Origin: Lotus japonicus
Lineage: Eukaryota > Streptophyta > Magnoliopsida > Fabales > Fabaceae
DNA: 64,000 nucleotides
Assembly: GCF_012489685.1 (NCBI RefSeq)
Contig: NC_080046.1
Span: forward strand, 41,069,176 to 41,133,175
Direction: 5' to 3'
The notes beneath the pieces are model-generated. The model searched no databases. It worked only from the letters and a program-made list of their open reading frames with translations, and was not told where the DNA came from. Below, piece after piece: positions 1 to 10,672 of this stretch; position 1 is the stretch's first letter, and each line of letters begins with the position of its first letter. The position numbers and the translations under genes were made by a program.

Positions 1-49
1 TTCAATTGTTAGTGGATAACACAGTTTCAATTGTTAGTGGATAACACAG
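1..49. repeat. 25-bp tandem duplication
   Basis: A 24-bp sequence beginning TTCAATTGTTAGTGG occurs at 1-24 and again at 26-49, one base apart. No coding or element context is visible. Positions 50-340 hold nothing else recognisable apart from a CT-rich stretch near 105-180. Confidence 0.8.
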
Positions 50-496
50 AGGTTCAAAAGAATGTCTATTGAATCTGAAAGAGAAACGCAAACAACATAG
101 AGTTCACCCCTTCCTCTAAGCTCAACCTTCCCCTCCCTCCTCTCCTTCTCAAGTCTCACACTGCTTCAATTTTTTTTCTTGAGACATTTCTAAAATTCAC
201 AAGTGACTAAGCATGGACAAGTCACCCCTGTGCCTCCGCCACTGCTTGAAAGTGAATTATATCATGGAAAATCTCTCTTCACTTCCATGTATGTAATTTA
301 TGGCTTATGCTCCATAAACTAATCTCAATGTAACATTTAAAATTATGTGTCGTACGACGACTAGAGAACTATTAATATATTCGCATACAAATAATTTCAT
401 GTTAAAACTAACATAAAAATTAATTTTAATATCATTTCAGTACTTTTTTTAGTTTTTAAAACCAACTTTAGATGTAAATATAATTAACTGTTTGAT

Positions 497-826
497 AATT
501 TGATGATAAAAATATTTGTGCGGAGATTATAAAATATTAGTACAGATATAATTTATATTTATTTATGTTTAAAGAATTAAAAGTTCATACAAGGGGAACA
601 TGTATGAAAAATTTAATAGAGAAATAAGTTTTGATATAATTTCTATACTATACAACACAATATCATGTTTTTATTTTTGGGCTACTCTCAATTTGATGAT
701 AATGTTTTTTGTGCGGAGATTAGAAAATATTAGTACATATATAATTTATATTTATTTATGTTTAAAGAAATAAAACTTCATACGAGGGAAACGAGCATAG
801 AGAAATAAATTTTGATATAATTTATA
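497..826. repeat. Direct repeat of about 140-150 bp in AT-rich DNA
   Basis: Positions 497-646 and 690-826 are diverged copies of one AT-rich segment. Both contain a TTTGTGCGGAGATTA core, then a run of TTTATATTTATTTATGTTTAAAG, and both end in TTTTGATATAATTT. The repeat lies inside the stretch that ends in a Helitron-type terminus at 1079, so it is probably internal structure of that element. No ORF is present. Confidence 0.7.
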
Positions 827-1050
827 TGCAACATTTGGAAGCCAAAATAAGTCTTAATGATAATTTATCTTTTAGACCATTTTATATTAGTTAATTCAGT
901 ATATGCTTACAAAGCACTAGAATTGAGTGTCTGAATTTATGATCTTTAAATATCTACATCTTTATTATGATTTATCTTACATTATTAGTATCTTAATTTT
1001 TTTATAATTTAAAATATCGATTGATGTTTCAAATACAATAAATAAATTCT

Positions 1051-1079
1051 CCGTGCAACGCACGGGTAAAAAACACTAG
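1051..1079 (+). mobile_element. Helitron-type 3' terminus
   Basis: A 6-bp-stem hairpin (CCGTGC, loop AAC, GCACGG) at 1051-1065 is followed ten bases later by CTAG at 1076-1079 and then a T. A GC-rich hairpin just before a terminal CTRR, inserted between A and T, is the standard plant Helitron 3' end. The body would be the AT-rich DNA to the left. I could not fix the 5' TC end: a TCTATACTATAC string at 642 is a candidate but is not preceded by A. No Rep/helicase ORF is present, so the copy would be non-autonomous. Confidence 0.6.
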
Positions 1080-1230
1080 TGTATATAAGTATATAACATC
1101 ATCAGCAGAATCCTCTGTAGTCATTTTATTAAATTATTGGGGGAAACTAATTAAGATATTGGAAGAAAAAGCGAGGGTGAATATAGAAATTTAGAACTTG
1201 TAAATTGTATTTCAAATTCTCAAAAAAACT

Positions 1231-1581
1231 CCTATTAATAAGATATATTTAAATTCAAAACTTAAACTGAAGATAGCAGCACTTCTACAAAAGAAACAAA
1301 CATGCCATTGAAGATGCAAATTCATGCCACGTCATCTGCTTCTTCTAGATTTTACTTGTGGATTTTTCTCCTTAGTTGAACTGACTTTCATGTATGAATA
1401 TTGAGCGGACTTTGTATTGAGCATGTATGTATATGTATTTTATTACCGTGGAAAGAAAACTAATAGAAAATATATCTAAACTGGTTTTTTAGTTGAGAGA
1501 AAAAAAAAAGTGAGAGAAATCTAAGGTTTTAGCTAACAAATGTGCAAGGTTTTGGAAGAGGAAAAAAGTTCATGCAATTTG
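1231..1581. repeat. 350-bp dispersed repeat, copy 1
   Basis: This stretch matches 28624-28969 almost base for base by eye, with a few substitutions and short indels. The copies lie on opposite sides of element A in the same orientation. It is AT-rich and non-coding and contains a TATGTATGTATATGTATTTTATTACC tract. I see no terminal inverted repeats, so it may be an unclassified repeat or a local duplication. The rest of 1582-2680 is AT-rich DNA without a recognisable feature. Confidence 0.75.
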
Positions 1582-2680
1582 ATAGGAATTTGGCTCTTCT
1601 CTAACATTTCTTTCATCTAACTCCGTGTGCAGTTAAATTCTAATAATTGTTTTTTATTTTCAAATTTTTGAATCATTTGAGATAGATAAATAACTTAAAC
1701 AATTAAGTTAATTCATAATAATGATTGCGTGGCTGCTGCACTTGCTGTAAGTTGGAGAGGATTCCAATTCATTTATTTGTTAGTTTTGACGTTTTGTGTT
1801 AGTTTTCTATATCTTGCTTATGATGAAAAGTTCTTGGTATCAATTTTCTATTTTATAAGTTTTCCACGGTGAAGCAAACAAGGGATCGGAGTATAGCCGT
1901 ATAGGGCTTTGATGTCATTTCCACTCTCGTCATCATCACTCATCAGTTTCCCTTCCTGTTGTTTTCATGGGATTCAAACAAAGCAAAATTGTCCGTATTA
2001 CTCTTCCTTCCGTAATATAAGTTGTTTTGTGTTTCAATATATTTTTTCTCACTTTTTTTCTTTCTAAACCCTTATTTAATATTACATTTTTTATTTACCA
2101 CATTTAATTTTCATCAATCACAACTCTCATTATGTACTAAACCATGAACTCACTCCAAATTTAGGTAAGACCTCCTTTAATTTAGCTACTGATGGGACTC
2201 ACAAAATTATCTCAACCATCCATCAATTGTAATTCGCGAGCCCACCAAGCAAAGGTGGGTGTGAAGCATGCTACAAAAACTGAAAATGAACACTCCACCA
2301 ACCTAGCTTTTGTCTTTTTGTGAGATACTATTATAAAATAACAATGGTACATAGTAATAGTATGGCCTATTAGTGAGAAGCACAGAAAACAAACTATAAA
2401 CGAATGCTCAGTAGTCTCAAGTTAACAACCTATGTATTGTTAGAAGATGATGAGACCATTTATTTTGAGCCATTCAGACATATCTATGAATCTTTGTACA
2501 ACGACTTTTTTTTTTTTGTCAATACAACAAGCTAGTTTCACATAAAAGCTCTAATTAATCATGCTTTTATAACTAAATCTTATTCAGGACATTGAGATAT
2601 GATGCTTTTATTGGAATGTTCACCCTTCGATCACTATTATAAACAAAAAATAACATTTTAGATTCATCGAATAAATGATA

Positions 2681-3008
2681 CTCTCTCCGTTCCAAAAAGT
2701 TTGTAGTTTTGGGTATGATTTCAATATCCCAAATAGATTATTGTTTTAGGATGTCAGTGCATTTTTCCCCTTTTTCTTCCACCTATATCCTCATTTAATA
2801 CATTTTCTCTCAATTATCACCTTTCATATAAACAACCTCAACTTTTCTCTATTAATTACATTCTTCTCTATCTAAGTATAATTTAATAGTTGCACAACAT
2901 ACTAGTAAAATTAAATAAGGGCAATCTAGTCAAATTACACTATCAATAATTGATTTCTTACTTTTTGTGTCACAACCTTAAACTACAAACTTTATGGAAC
3001 GGAGAGAG
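2681..3008. mobile_element. Stowaway-type MITE
   Basis: The left end begins CTCTCTCCGTTCC and the right end finishes GGAACGGAGAGAG, as terminal inverted repeats that extend inward to roughly 28 bp (AAGTTTGTAGTT against AACTACAAACTT). TA dinucleotides flank both sides (2679-2680 and 3009-3010), as expected for Tc1/mariner-type TA target duplication. Length is 328 bp, AT-rich inside, no ORF. The CTCYCTCCGTT end is the hallmark of plant Stowaway elements. Confidence 0.9.
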
Positions 3009-3010
3009 TA

Positions 3011-4025
3011 TATCTAATCATTATTATAGGCTAGATATATTAAATAAATTTAAAAACTTATTTTTTTTTTATAATAGTGACTAGAGGGTGTATATATATT
3101 GAACCGGTGATCATTGGGTACTTAGGTTGACATACCCATTTTTAAATATTATACTAAGTAATAAACTAATATAGATTAAAAAAATTAATAAAAATTAGAT
3201 CAATTAGCAACATAGTCTTTTTTTTATAACTTGAAACAAATATAAATAACACTAAAATTAGGTTTGTAACCAAAAATATCAAAAATAGGTTTGAGTGTCT
3301 TTGATCCCTCTAGTTCCGGACGCATCATTTAATTTGTTTTACGTGTTTTTTTTTTAAATTAATTAAGTCACTTTATTTTCAAAATGGCATCAATAAAACA
3401 CGTATATATCAAGTTTGTTCTATTTGCAAATTCTCATGACTATGAATAAGACATCCACTTCATATGACTATCACATAAAATGTGTGTTCTTTTATTATAT
3501 ATATCTAACTGAAATAGTGGATATCATGTTTAAATGTTGTTTAGATACCTAAATATTTGTAGTTACAAGAGGAGAATTATTTGATTCCTAATTGAAAGAG
3601 TCTATGTAATTTTTGTTTTTCAAAATTTGAAATTGTGGTAAAAAAAAACATTTAAGGGTTAATCCTCACTTTCGTCCCCGAAGTTGTACATTCGTTTGGG
3701 TTTCATTCTTTCTTTTGAAAAATAGGCCAATCAAAGGAAGTATTATTGATCAAAATTCGCCTTCTCTGCATAATTTTCATTGTGTCATTACAACCCAACA
3801 TTTGAAATCATCTCCGCGTCGTTCTGTTTCATGCTTGGGACCCAAAAAAAAAAATACTCCTTTCCTCCCCTGAAATCATCTTGATCAAAATCCAAACTCA
3901 TCTCCTTTTTCTTCTCTCATCCTCTGAAACCCCAAATCCTCCAACTCTCAAACCCTTAAATTCAGTAAGAAGAAAGAGAATAACTTCTCCTCACTCGCAC
4001 CACCACTCCCTCACCCCCTCCCAAT
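3011..4025. other. AT-rich flank grading into a CT-rich, 5' UTR-like stretch
   Basis: Positions 3011-3650 are AT-rich with no ORF or repeat that I recognise. From about 3660, and mainly 3860-4025, the plus strand becomes rich in C and T with short A runs (CTCATCTCC, TTCTTCTCTCATCC, CTCCCTCACCCCC), as is typical of plant 5' leaders. Element A interrupts it at the target site CCAAT (4021-4025). A small ORF starts 13 bp beyond the other side of A (27851), so this may be the leader of an interrupted host gene. That link is inference. Confidence 0.3.
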
Positions 4026-4224
4026 TGTAAGATCAAGTTTTGATCTAGTAGTACAACTCTATGTTTTGATGATTACAAGTTAACCTTTTGATATGAACAA
4101 TTGTGGTACTCTAACGTGTTTTTCTGAGTGTGCTATTTACATGCTCTGACCTCAACTCAATCTCACACAAATCAGAAGCACTGTGTATAAAGAGCGACCC
4201 AAGCAACGCTTTCGCATTCACCAT

Positions 4225-4264
4225 GTTCAGTATGAACAGTGGAAAAGCTTCAGAAGTTCTGAAG
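4225..4264. promoter_or_regulatory. Paired palindromes in U3 of the Sirevirus LTR
   Basis: GTTCAGTATGAAC (4225-4237; 5-bp arms, 3-bp centre) is followed by CTTCAGAAGTTCTGAAG (4248-4264; 8-bp arms around a G). The pair recurs at 26823-26862, 38562-38601 and 49428-49467 and lies about 450 bp upstream of the TATA box. In element F the second palindrome is degraded. Sirevirus LTRs are known to carry palindromic motifs. A role as protein-binding sites is inference. Confidence 0.6.
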
Positions 4265-4713
4265 TTATACAAACTCTGATGTGGACTCAGTCACTAGAAG
4301 TTCTGAAGATCCAGAAAGTCTGATAACCAAGAAACACTGAAGGCTCAGATATTCTGATGGTGTAGAAGACTCTGAAGATCCAGAAGCTGATTAGTGAAAT
4401 TCTGATGTCCAGAAGCAAGATACTCTGAAGACCATGTACTTCCCTCTGAGTTCAGAATCAGAAGAAACAATGGTCAGAGGATCTGGGCTTTCCCTCTGAC
4501 TCTGATCAACCGGCTTCACAAGTTCCAATATGAAGCATTCCCCTGATCAGAAGTCTCCTAGGTTTAAAGGTCAAGTCGCTATCCAAGTACAAAAGCAACT
4601 GTACCTCCCTGACGACCTACCTAACAGTCTCAGACATAGCAGAAGCTGGATTTTCCAGAACTGCCCTCCAACGGTAGCATTTTCCATGCAACGCTCAACC
4701 CTAATCCTTGGAG

Positions 4714-4722
4714 TATATAAAG
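4714..4722 (+). promoter_or_regulatory. TATA box of element A 5' LTR
   Basis: TATATAAAG lies about 590 bp upstream of the gag start, in the expected place for an LTR promoter. The matching boxes are 27312-27320 (A 3' LTR), 39052-39060 and 49917-49925 (C, TATAAATAG), 54064-54072 (F) and 62222-62232 (G, extended TA repeat). Confidence 0.75.
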
Positions 4723-5238
4723 AGGCTGAAGATTGAAAGAAGCGGCTAGAAGCATTCATATACGCGCAAGACAATTTCAAATTCTTCTAAGCTTTCTTTC
4801 ATCTGAAATTCATTGAGTTTACTATTAGCTTTTTAGAAGCAAATCTCTTGTAAACAATTCTTTGATAAACAGTTTGTTTAGTTCCTTTAGGAGATCAAGG
4901 TTGATCGGATCCTAGAGAAGACTAAGAGAGTGAATCTTAGTGTGAGCTAAGTCAGTGTAATTGTTAGTCACTTGTAGGTTTCAAGTGCAGTTGTAACTCT
5001 TACCTGATTAGTGGATTGCCTTCATTCTAAGAAGGAAGAAATCACCTTAACGGGTGGACTGGAGTAGCTTGAGTGATTTATCAAGTGAACCAGGATAAAA
5101 TCCTTGTGTGCTTTTCTATCTCATATCTTTAGCACTTAAGTTCTCGAAAGATTTGTCAAAATCTTTAAGGTGGAAGCTTTATACTGAAAACGTTATTCAA
5201 ACCCCCCCCCCCTTTCTACCGTTTTTCATACCTTCAAT

Positions 5239-5250
5239 TGGTATCAGAGC
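5239..5250 (+). other. Element A primer binding site (initiator Met-tRNA)
   Basis: TGGTATCAGAGC begins three bases after the 5' LTR. It is complementary to the 3' end of plant initiator methionine tRNA, the usual primer for plant Copia minus-strand synthesis. Confidence 0.93.
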
Positions 5251-5308
5251 GCAAGTTCTGATTACCACACCTAACGGTGTTCAGTGATCCAGGCCGGTGT
5301 GAAAAACA

Positions 5309-7219
5309 ATGGCTGCCACCACCAGTGAAACTCAAAGAGATGGTTACAATGCAAAGCCTCCTATGTTCGACGGTCAAAGGTTCGAATATTGGAAAGATAG
5401 ACTGGAAAGTTTCTTTCTGGGTTTCGATGCAGATCTCTGGGATATTATTGTGGATGGCTACGAGCGTCCAGTTGATGCAGATGGCAAGAAGATCCCAAGG
5501 TCAGAGATGACTGCAGATCAAAAGAAGCTGTACTCACAACATCACAAAGCAAGAGCAATTCTTCTAAGTGCTATTTCCTATGAAGAGTACCAGAAGATTA
5601 CAGATCGTGAGTTTGCGAAAGACATTTTCGAATCTCTGAAGATGTCTCATGAAGGAAACAAGAAAGTCAAAGAATCAAAGGCATTGTCTTTGATCCAAAA
5701 GTATGAATCCTTCATCATGGAGCCAAATGAGTCCATTGAAGAAATGTTCTCCAGATTTCAGTTGCTTGTAGCTGGCATACGACCTCTCAACAAGAGCTAC
5801 ACAACAAAAGATCATGTCATAAGGGTCATCAGGTGTCTTCCTGAAAGTTGGATGCCTTTAGTGACTTCAATAGAGCTCACGAGAGATGTTGAGAATATGA
5901 GTTTAGAAGAACTCATCAGCATTTTGAAATGCCATGAGCTGAAGCGCTCAGAGATGCAAGATCTGAGGAAAAAGTCCATAGCCTTGAAATCTAAATCTGA
6001 AAAGGCTAAGGCTGAGAAGTCAAAAGCTCTTCAAGCTGAAGAAGAGGAATCTGAAGAAGCATCAGAAGATTCTGATGAAGATGAGCTGACACTGATCTCC
6101 AAGAGACTCAATCGCATCTGGAAGCACAGGCAGAGCAAATACAAAGGCTCTGGAAAGGCAGAAGGAAAGTCTGAATCCTCAGGTCAGAAGAAGTCCTCAC
6201 TTAAGGAAGTCACATGCTTTGAGTGCAAAGAATCAGGGCACTACAAAAGTGACTGTCCAAAGTTGAAGAAGGACAAGAAGCCAAAGAAGCACTTCAAGAC
6301 AAAGAAGAGTCTGATGGTGACATTTGATGAATCAGAGTCAGAGGATGTTGACTCTGATGGTGAAGTCCAAGGACTCATGGCTATTGTCAAAGACAAGGAA
6401 GCAGAGTCAAAGGGAGCTGTTGACTCTGACTCAGAATCAGAAGGAGATCCTAACTCAGACGATGAAAATGAGGTATTCGCTTCTTTCTCTACCTCTGAAC
6501 TGAAACATGCATTGTCTGATATCATGGATAAATATAACTCCTTATTGTCTAAGCATAAGAAGCTGAAAAAGGACTTATCTGCTATTTCCAAGACTCCTTC
6601 TGAACATGAGAAAATTATTTCTGATTTGAAAAATGATAATCATGCTTTGATCAATTCTAACTCTGTGCTTAAGAACCAGATTGCTAAGTTAGAAGAAATT
6701 GTTGCCTGTGATGCCTCTGATTGTAGAAATGAGTCTAAGTATGAAAAGTCTTTTCAAAGATTCCTAGCTAAAAGCGTGGATAGAAGCTTAATGGCTTCAA
6801 TGATCTATGGCGTAAGCAGAAATGGAATGCATGGCATTGGCTATTCTAAACCAATTAGAAATGAGCCCTCTGTGTCTAAAGCTAAATCCTTGTATGAATG
6901 CTTTGTTCCCTCTGGTACCATATTGCCTGATCCTTTACCTGCTAAAGTTGCTAAAAACCCTCTTAAAAAGGGATCCTTCTCTATGACTAAATATCATGCA
7001 AATATTCCTTTAAAATATCATGTTGTGACGCCCAAGGTGATCAGAACCTCTGGGGTAACTAACAAGAGAGGACCCAGAAAGTGGGTACCTAAGGACAAGA
7101 TTATCTATGTTGCAGATATCCTTGATAGCTCCACTGAAACACCAATCATGGTATCTGGACAGTGGATGCTCGCGTCACATGACGGGAGAAAGGCGTATGT
7201 TCCGAGAGCTGAAACTTAA
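5309..7219 (+). CDS. gag: Element A Gag polyprotein
   Basis: 636-aa nucleocapsid/capsid precursor that packages the element RNA. Residues about 10-210 are a UBN2/Copia-type gag domain (early motif MFDGQRFEYWKDRLESFF). Residues about 240-300 mix acidic clusters with basic patches. A CCHC zinc knuckle has C303, C306, H311 and C316. Residues about 320-395 are Ser/Asp/Glu-rich, and about 395-475 form a predicted coiled coil. The start is the first ATG after the PBS and matches elements C and G. The 3' end overlaps the pol frame (open from 7059), so pol needs a +1 shift (or equivalent). The ORF has no internal lesion. Confidence 0.92.
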   Translation: MAATTSETQRDGYNAKPPMFDGQRFEYWKDRLESFFLGFDADLWDIIVDGYERPVDADGKKIPRSEMTADQKKLYSQHHKARAILLSAISYEEYQKITDREFAKDIFESLKMSHEGNKKVKESKALSLIQKYESFIMEPNESIEEMFSRFQLLVAGIRPLNKSYTTKDHVIRVIRCLPESWMPLVTSIELTRDVENMSLEELISILKCHELKRSEMQDLRKKSIALKSKSEKAKAEKSKALQAEEEESEEASEDSDEDELTLISKRLNRIWKHRQSKYKGSGKAEGKSESSGQKKSSLKEVTCFECKESGHYKSDCPKLKKDKKPKKHFKTKKSLMVTFDESESEDVDSDGEVQGLMAIVKDKEAESKGAVDSDSESEGDPNSDDENEVFASFSTSELKHALSDIMDKYNSLLSKHKKLKKDLSAISKTPSEHEKIISDLKNDNHALINSNSVLKNQIAKLEEIVACDASDCRNESKYEKSFQRFLAKSVDRSLMASMIYGVSRNGMHGIGYSKPIRNEPSVSKAKSLYECFVPSGTILPDPLPAKVAKNPLKKGSFSMTKYHANIPLKYHVVTPKVIRTSGVTNKRGPRKWVPKDKIIYVADILDSSTETPIMVSGQWMLASHDGRKAYVPRAET

Positions 7220-9234
7220 GCCTGGAGGCGAAGTTGGCTTTGGAGGAAATGAAAAGGGTAAAATTGTTGGTACTGGTACTATTTGTGTAGATAGTAGTCC
7301 ATGCATTGATAATGTGTTATTGGTAGACGGCTTAACACATAACTTATTGTCTATAAGTCAATTAGCTGACAAGGGTTATGATGTTATATTCAATCAAAAG
7401 TCCTGCCGGGCTGTAAGTCAAATCGATGGCTCTGTTCTGTTTAACAGCAAGAGGAAGAACAACATTTATAAGATCAGATTATCTGAGTTGGAGGCTCAGA
7501 ATGTGAAGTGCCTTCTGTCTGTTAATGAAGAGCAATGGGTATGGCATAGACGGTTAGGGCATGCCAGTATGAGAAAGATTTCTCAGCTGAGCAAGCTAAA
7601 CCTTGTCAGGGGCTTACCCAATCTGAAGTTCGCTTCAGACGCTCTCTTTGAAGCATGTCAGAAAGGCAAATTCACAAAAGTCTCTTTCAAGGCAAAGAAT
7701 GTTGTCTCAACCTCAAGGTCGTTGGAACTTCTGCATATCGACCTTTTTGGACCAGTGAAAACTGAGTCTATAGGTGGCAAGAGATATGGGATGGTTATCG
7801 TTGATGACTATAGCCGCTGGACATGGGTAAAGTTTCTAACCCGCAAGGATGAGTCTCGTGCTGTGTTCTCTACCTTCATTGCTCAAGTGCAAAACGAGAA
7901 GGCTTGTAGGATTGTGCGTGTCAGAAGTGACCATGGTGGAGAGTTTGAGAATGACAAGTTTGAGAGTCTGTTTGATTCCTTTGGAATTGCACATGATTTC
8001 TCTTGTCCTAGAACTCCTCAACAAAATGGTGTTGTTGAGAGGAAGAACAGAACTCTTCAGGAGATGGCTAGAACCATGCTCCAAGAAACTGGCATGGCTA
8101 AGCACTTTTGGGCAGAGGCAGTAAATACAGCAAAACATTCAGAACAGAATCTCTGTGAGACCAATTCTGAATAAGACTCCTTATGAATTGTGGAAGAACA
8201 TAAAACCCAACATTTCTTATTTTCATCCTTTTGGCCGTGTTTGTTATGTTCCCAATACTAAGGATAGATTGCATAAATTTGATGCTAAGTCTTCTAAGTG
8301 TCTATTACTTGGTTATTCTGAGAGATCTAAAGGTTTTAGATTTTATAATACTAATGCTAAGACTATTGAAGAATCTATTCATGTTAGATTTGACGATAAG
8401 CTTGACTCTGACCAGTCAAAGCTAGTTGAGAAGTTTGCATATTTAAGCATTAATGTTTCTGACAAAGGCAAAGCTCCAGAGGAAGCTGAGCCAGAGAAAG
8501 ATGAACCAGAGGAAGAAGCTGGTCCCTCTAACTCACAAACTCTGAAGAAGAGCAGAATCACTGCAGCTCACCCTAAGGAATTGATTCTGGGCAACAAAGA
8601 CGAACCAGTCAGAACCAGATCAGCCTTCAGACCCTCTGAAGAGACCTTGCTCAGTCTGAAAGGATTGGTGTCCTTAATTGAACCCAAGTCCATAGATGAA
8701 GCTCTTCAGGACAAGGATTGGATTCTGGCTATGGAAGAAGAATTGAATCAATTCTCCAAGAACGATGTTTGGAGCTTAGTGAAGAAGCCTGAGAGTGTCC
8801 ATGTAATTGGAACAAAATGGGTATTCAGAAACAAGCTGAATGAGAAAGGAGATGTAGTCAGAAACAAGGGAAGGCTAGTTGCTCAAGGCTACAGCCAGCA
8901 GGAAGGAATAGACTACACTGAAACATTTGCTCCAGTAGCAAGACTGGAGGCAATCAGACTGTTGATCTCTTTTTCAGTGAATCACAACATAGTTCTACAT
9001 CAGATGGACGTGAAGAGTGCCTTCCTAAATGGTTATATTTCAGAGGAAGTCTATGTTCATCAACCCCCAGGTTTTGAAGATGAGAAGAAGCCAGATCATG
9101 TGTTCAAATTGAAGAAATCACTCTATGGTCTGAAGCAAGCTCCCAGAGCATGGTATGAGAGACTCAGCTCATTCCTTCTGGAGAATGAGTTTGTAAGGGG
9201 TAAAGTAGATACAACTCTCTTTTGCAAGACTTAT
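7107..9234 (+). pseudogene. pol: Element A pol, first part: protease, integrase, N-terminal RT (disrupted)
   Basis: Aspartic protease motif WYLDSGCSRHMTG lies near the start (D18-S19-G20 counted from the ATG at 7107). The HHCC gag-pre-integrase region (VWHRRLGHAS) follows, but its first Cys is Phe here (DALFEAC; DALCEAC in element C). The integrase core shows DLFGPV, SDHGGEFEN and ERKNRTLQEM, so D, D and E are present. A net 2-bp loss near 8131-8138 shifts the frame inside integrase, and reading resumes at 8155. The RT start ([29 protein letters not shown]) runs to 9234, where B is inserted. The real frame is probably open from 7059, in +1 relation to gag. Confidence 0.9.
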
Positions 9235-10186
9235 TGTAACACCCCGATTTCCAGGTGTCACTTTAGTAACCAAAAATAATCTTTACGCGGAAAACAGGTA
9301 ATTTTTTTTTTCGTTTTCTTTCCTTTAAATCAAAACGATAAAGAAGTAAAGACAAAGCCCAACAACTAAACTAACCGATAAACAACATATACAAAGGTAC
9401 AGCCTCTGCTGCACTATCCCGTCACGCGCACACGCAGTGACTCCAAGGTAGCGTGCCCGTAGGCGAATATATACAAACCAGAACTGTAAGTGAGAAAATT
9501 ATAATTACAAACCACTAGGAGAAAGTCGGCCTCAAAATGGCCTAAGCAAAGACCCCTATGGTCCGACTGACTCACTGTGATCCCTCCGTAAGAGAACCAC
9601 ACAAAAAGCCATGCATCGGAAACCTACCCTGTCCCAAAAGCAAAACGAATCAGAGCTATTACAGTAACAACCAACTCCAAAAGACTCTAACCACCCATAC
9701 CCCACACTACTATCATCGACCCTCCCTCGATCAAGCATGAAGTCCGGGTCCTCGTCGAAAGCTTCAGTAATAGTCGTTCCGCTCCGGGTCTTTCCCGCAC
9801 AACGAATCATCACGAACCGGCTGACAGACGCCTGGCAGCAGGCCGACCGCCCAAACACAAACATACAAACAAAGCCAAGGCGCTAGGGTCAACTTACAGA
9901 ATACAATAGATATACAATCAACTTGTGATAAAGGGGATATATACATATGTTGTATATATATACATATAAGTTATGTATTGCCTACTCTAAGGTATATACA
10001 TAGCATGTTCTCGAATCTCCTACACAGTTCAATCATTAATACCTAACGATGTTCATCAACATCAAATCATCATAATCTCAACATATGAAGTTAGGTGATA
10101 AGGTTAGTCAAACAATGTATCGTCCTCCCAACACACACGTATCCAACTAAACCAATGTTCCCTGTCGTTGCCCTAGGGTAAACGAC

Positions 10187-10517
10187 GATGAAATCTCACG
10201 CTTCCATGAAGTCTCACGCTTCAATGGGGTCTTACGCTTTCACGAAGTCTCACGCTTCAGTGAAATCTCACACATTCACGAAGTCTCACGCTTCAGTGAA
10301 GTTTCGCGCCTTCACGAAGTCTCACGCTTCAGTGAAGTTGCACGCCTCCGCAAAGTCTCCCGCTTCAGCAAAGGTTCCCGTCTCCACGAGGTCTCCCGCC
10401 TCAGTGAAGTTTCTGCTTTCACGAAGTCTCACGCCTCAGTGAAGCTTACTCACTTTCACGAAGTCTCACGCTTCAGTGAAGTTCCATGCTTTCACGAAGT
10501 CTCACGCCTCAGTGAAG
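10187..10517. repeat. LTR tandem array of TTCACGAA/CTTCAGTGAAG units (period about 36 bp)
   Basis: Repeats of the form TTTCACGAAGTCTCACGC and CTTCAGTGAAGT alternate with a higher-order period near 36 bp. TTCACGAA occurs six times (about 10240, 10276, 10311, 10418, 10455 and 10491), each time followed by GTCTC. Both half-units are short imperfect palindromes. The other LTR copy has the same array at 18022-18352. A translated-looking frame through it (MKSHASMKSHASM) is only a product of the repeat. Confidence 0.85.
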
Positions 10518-10525
10518 CTCCGAAG

Positions 10526-10672
10526 GTATATACTGTACCCGAAGGTATATAGATATACTGTACCCGAAGGCATATACTGTACCCGAAGGTATATACTGTA
10601 CCCGAAGGTATATAGATATACTGTACCCGAAGGCATATACTGTACCCGAAGGTATATACTGTACCCGAAGGC
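10526..10672. repeat. LTR tandem array of GTATATACTGTACCCGAAG
   Basis: Eight units of a 19-bp repeat, two of them lengthened by a GTATATAGATATAC insertion so that a longer period of about 66 bp appears twice. The same array is at about 18361-18507 in the other LTR copy. It directly adjoins the TTCACGAA array. Confidence 0.85.

Larger units (their letters stand above)
4026..5236 (+). repeat. Element A 5' LTR
   Basis: This is a 1211-bp LTR with TG and CA ends. U3 is dense in TCTGA and CAGAAG motifs and carries two palindromes at 4225-4264. A TATA box lies at 4714-4722. The segment about 4905-5120, including TGAACCAGGATAAAATCC, is the part best conserved among all the Sirevirus LTRs here. A run of 11 C at about 5202-5212 varies in length between copies. 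Confidence 0.95.

Noticed and set aside
2003..2060. Second Stowaway-like end (CTCTTCCTTCCGTAATATAAG)
   Set aside because: No matching inverted terminus or TA duplication found downstream.
6241..6591. Antisense ORFs over gag and integrase (also 7836-8138, 42168-42608, 56542-56940)
   Set aside because: Shadow frames opposite well-supported gag or pol codons. They lack an upstream promoter-like element and differ in length between copies, unlike the 130-codon antisense ORF.
10187..10517. CRISPR-like regular repeat array
   Set aside because: Repeats and 'spacers' are variants of the same unit. The array lies inside a plant LTR and is duplicated in the second LTR.
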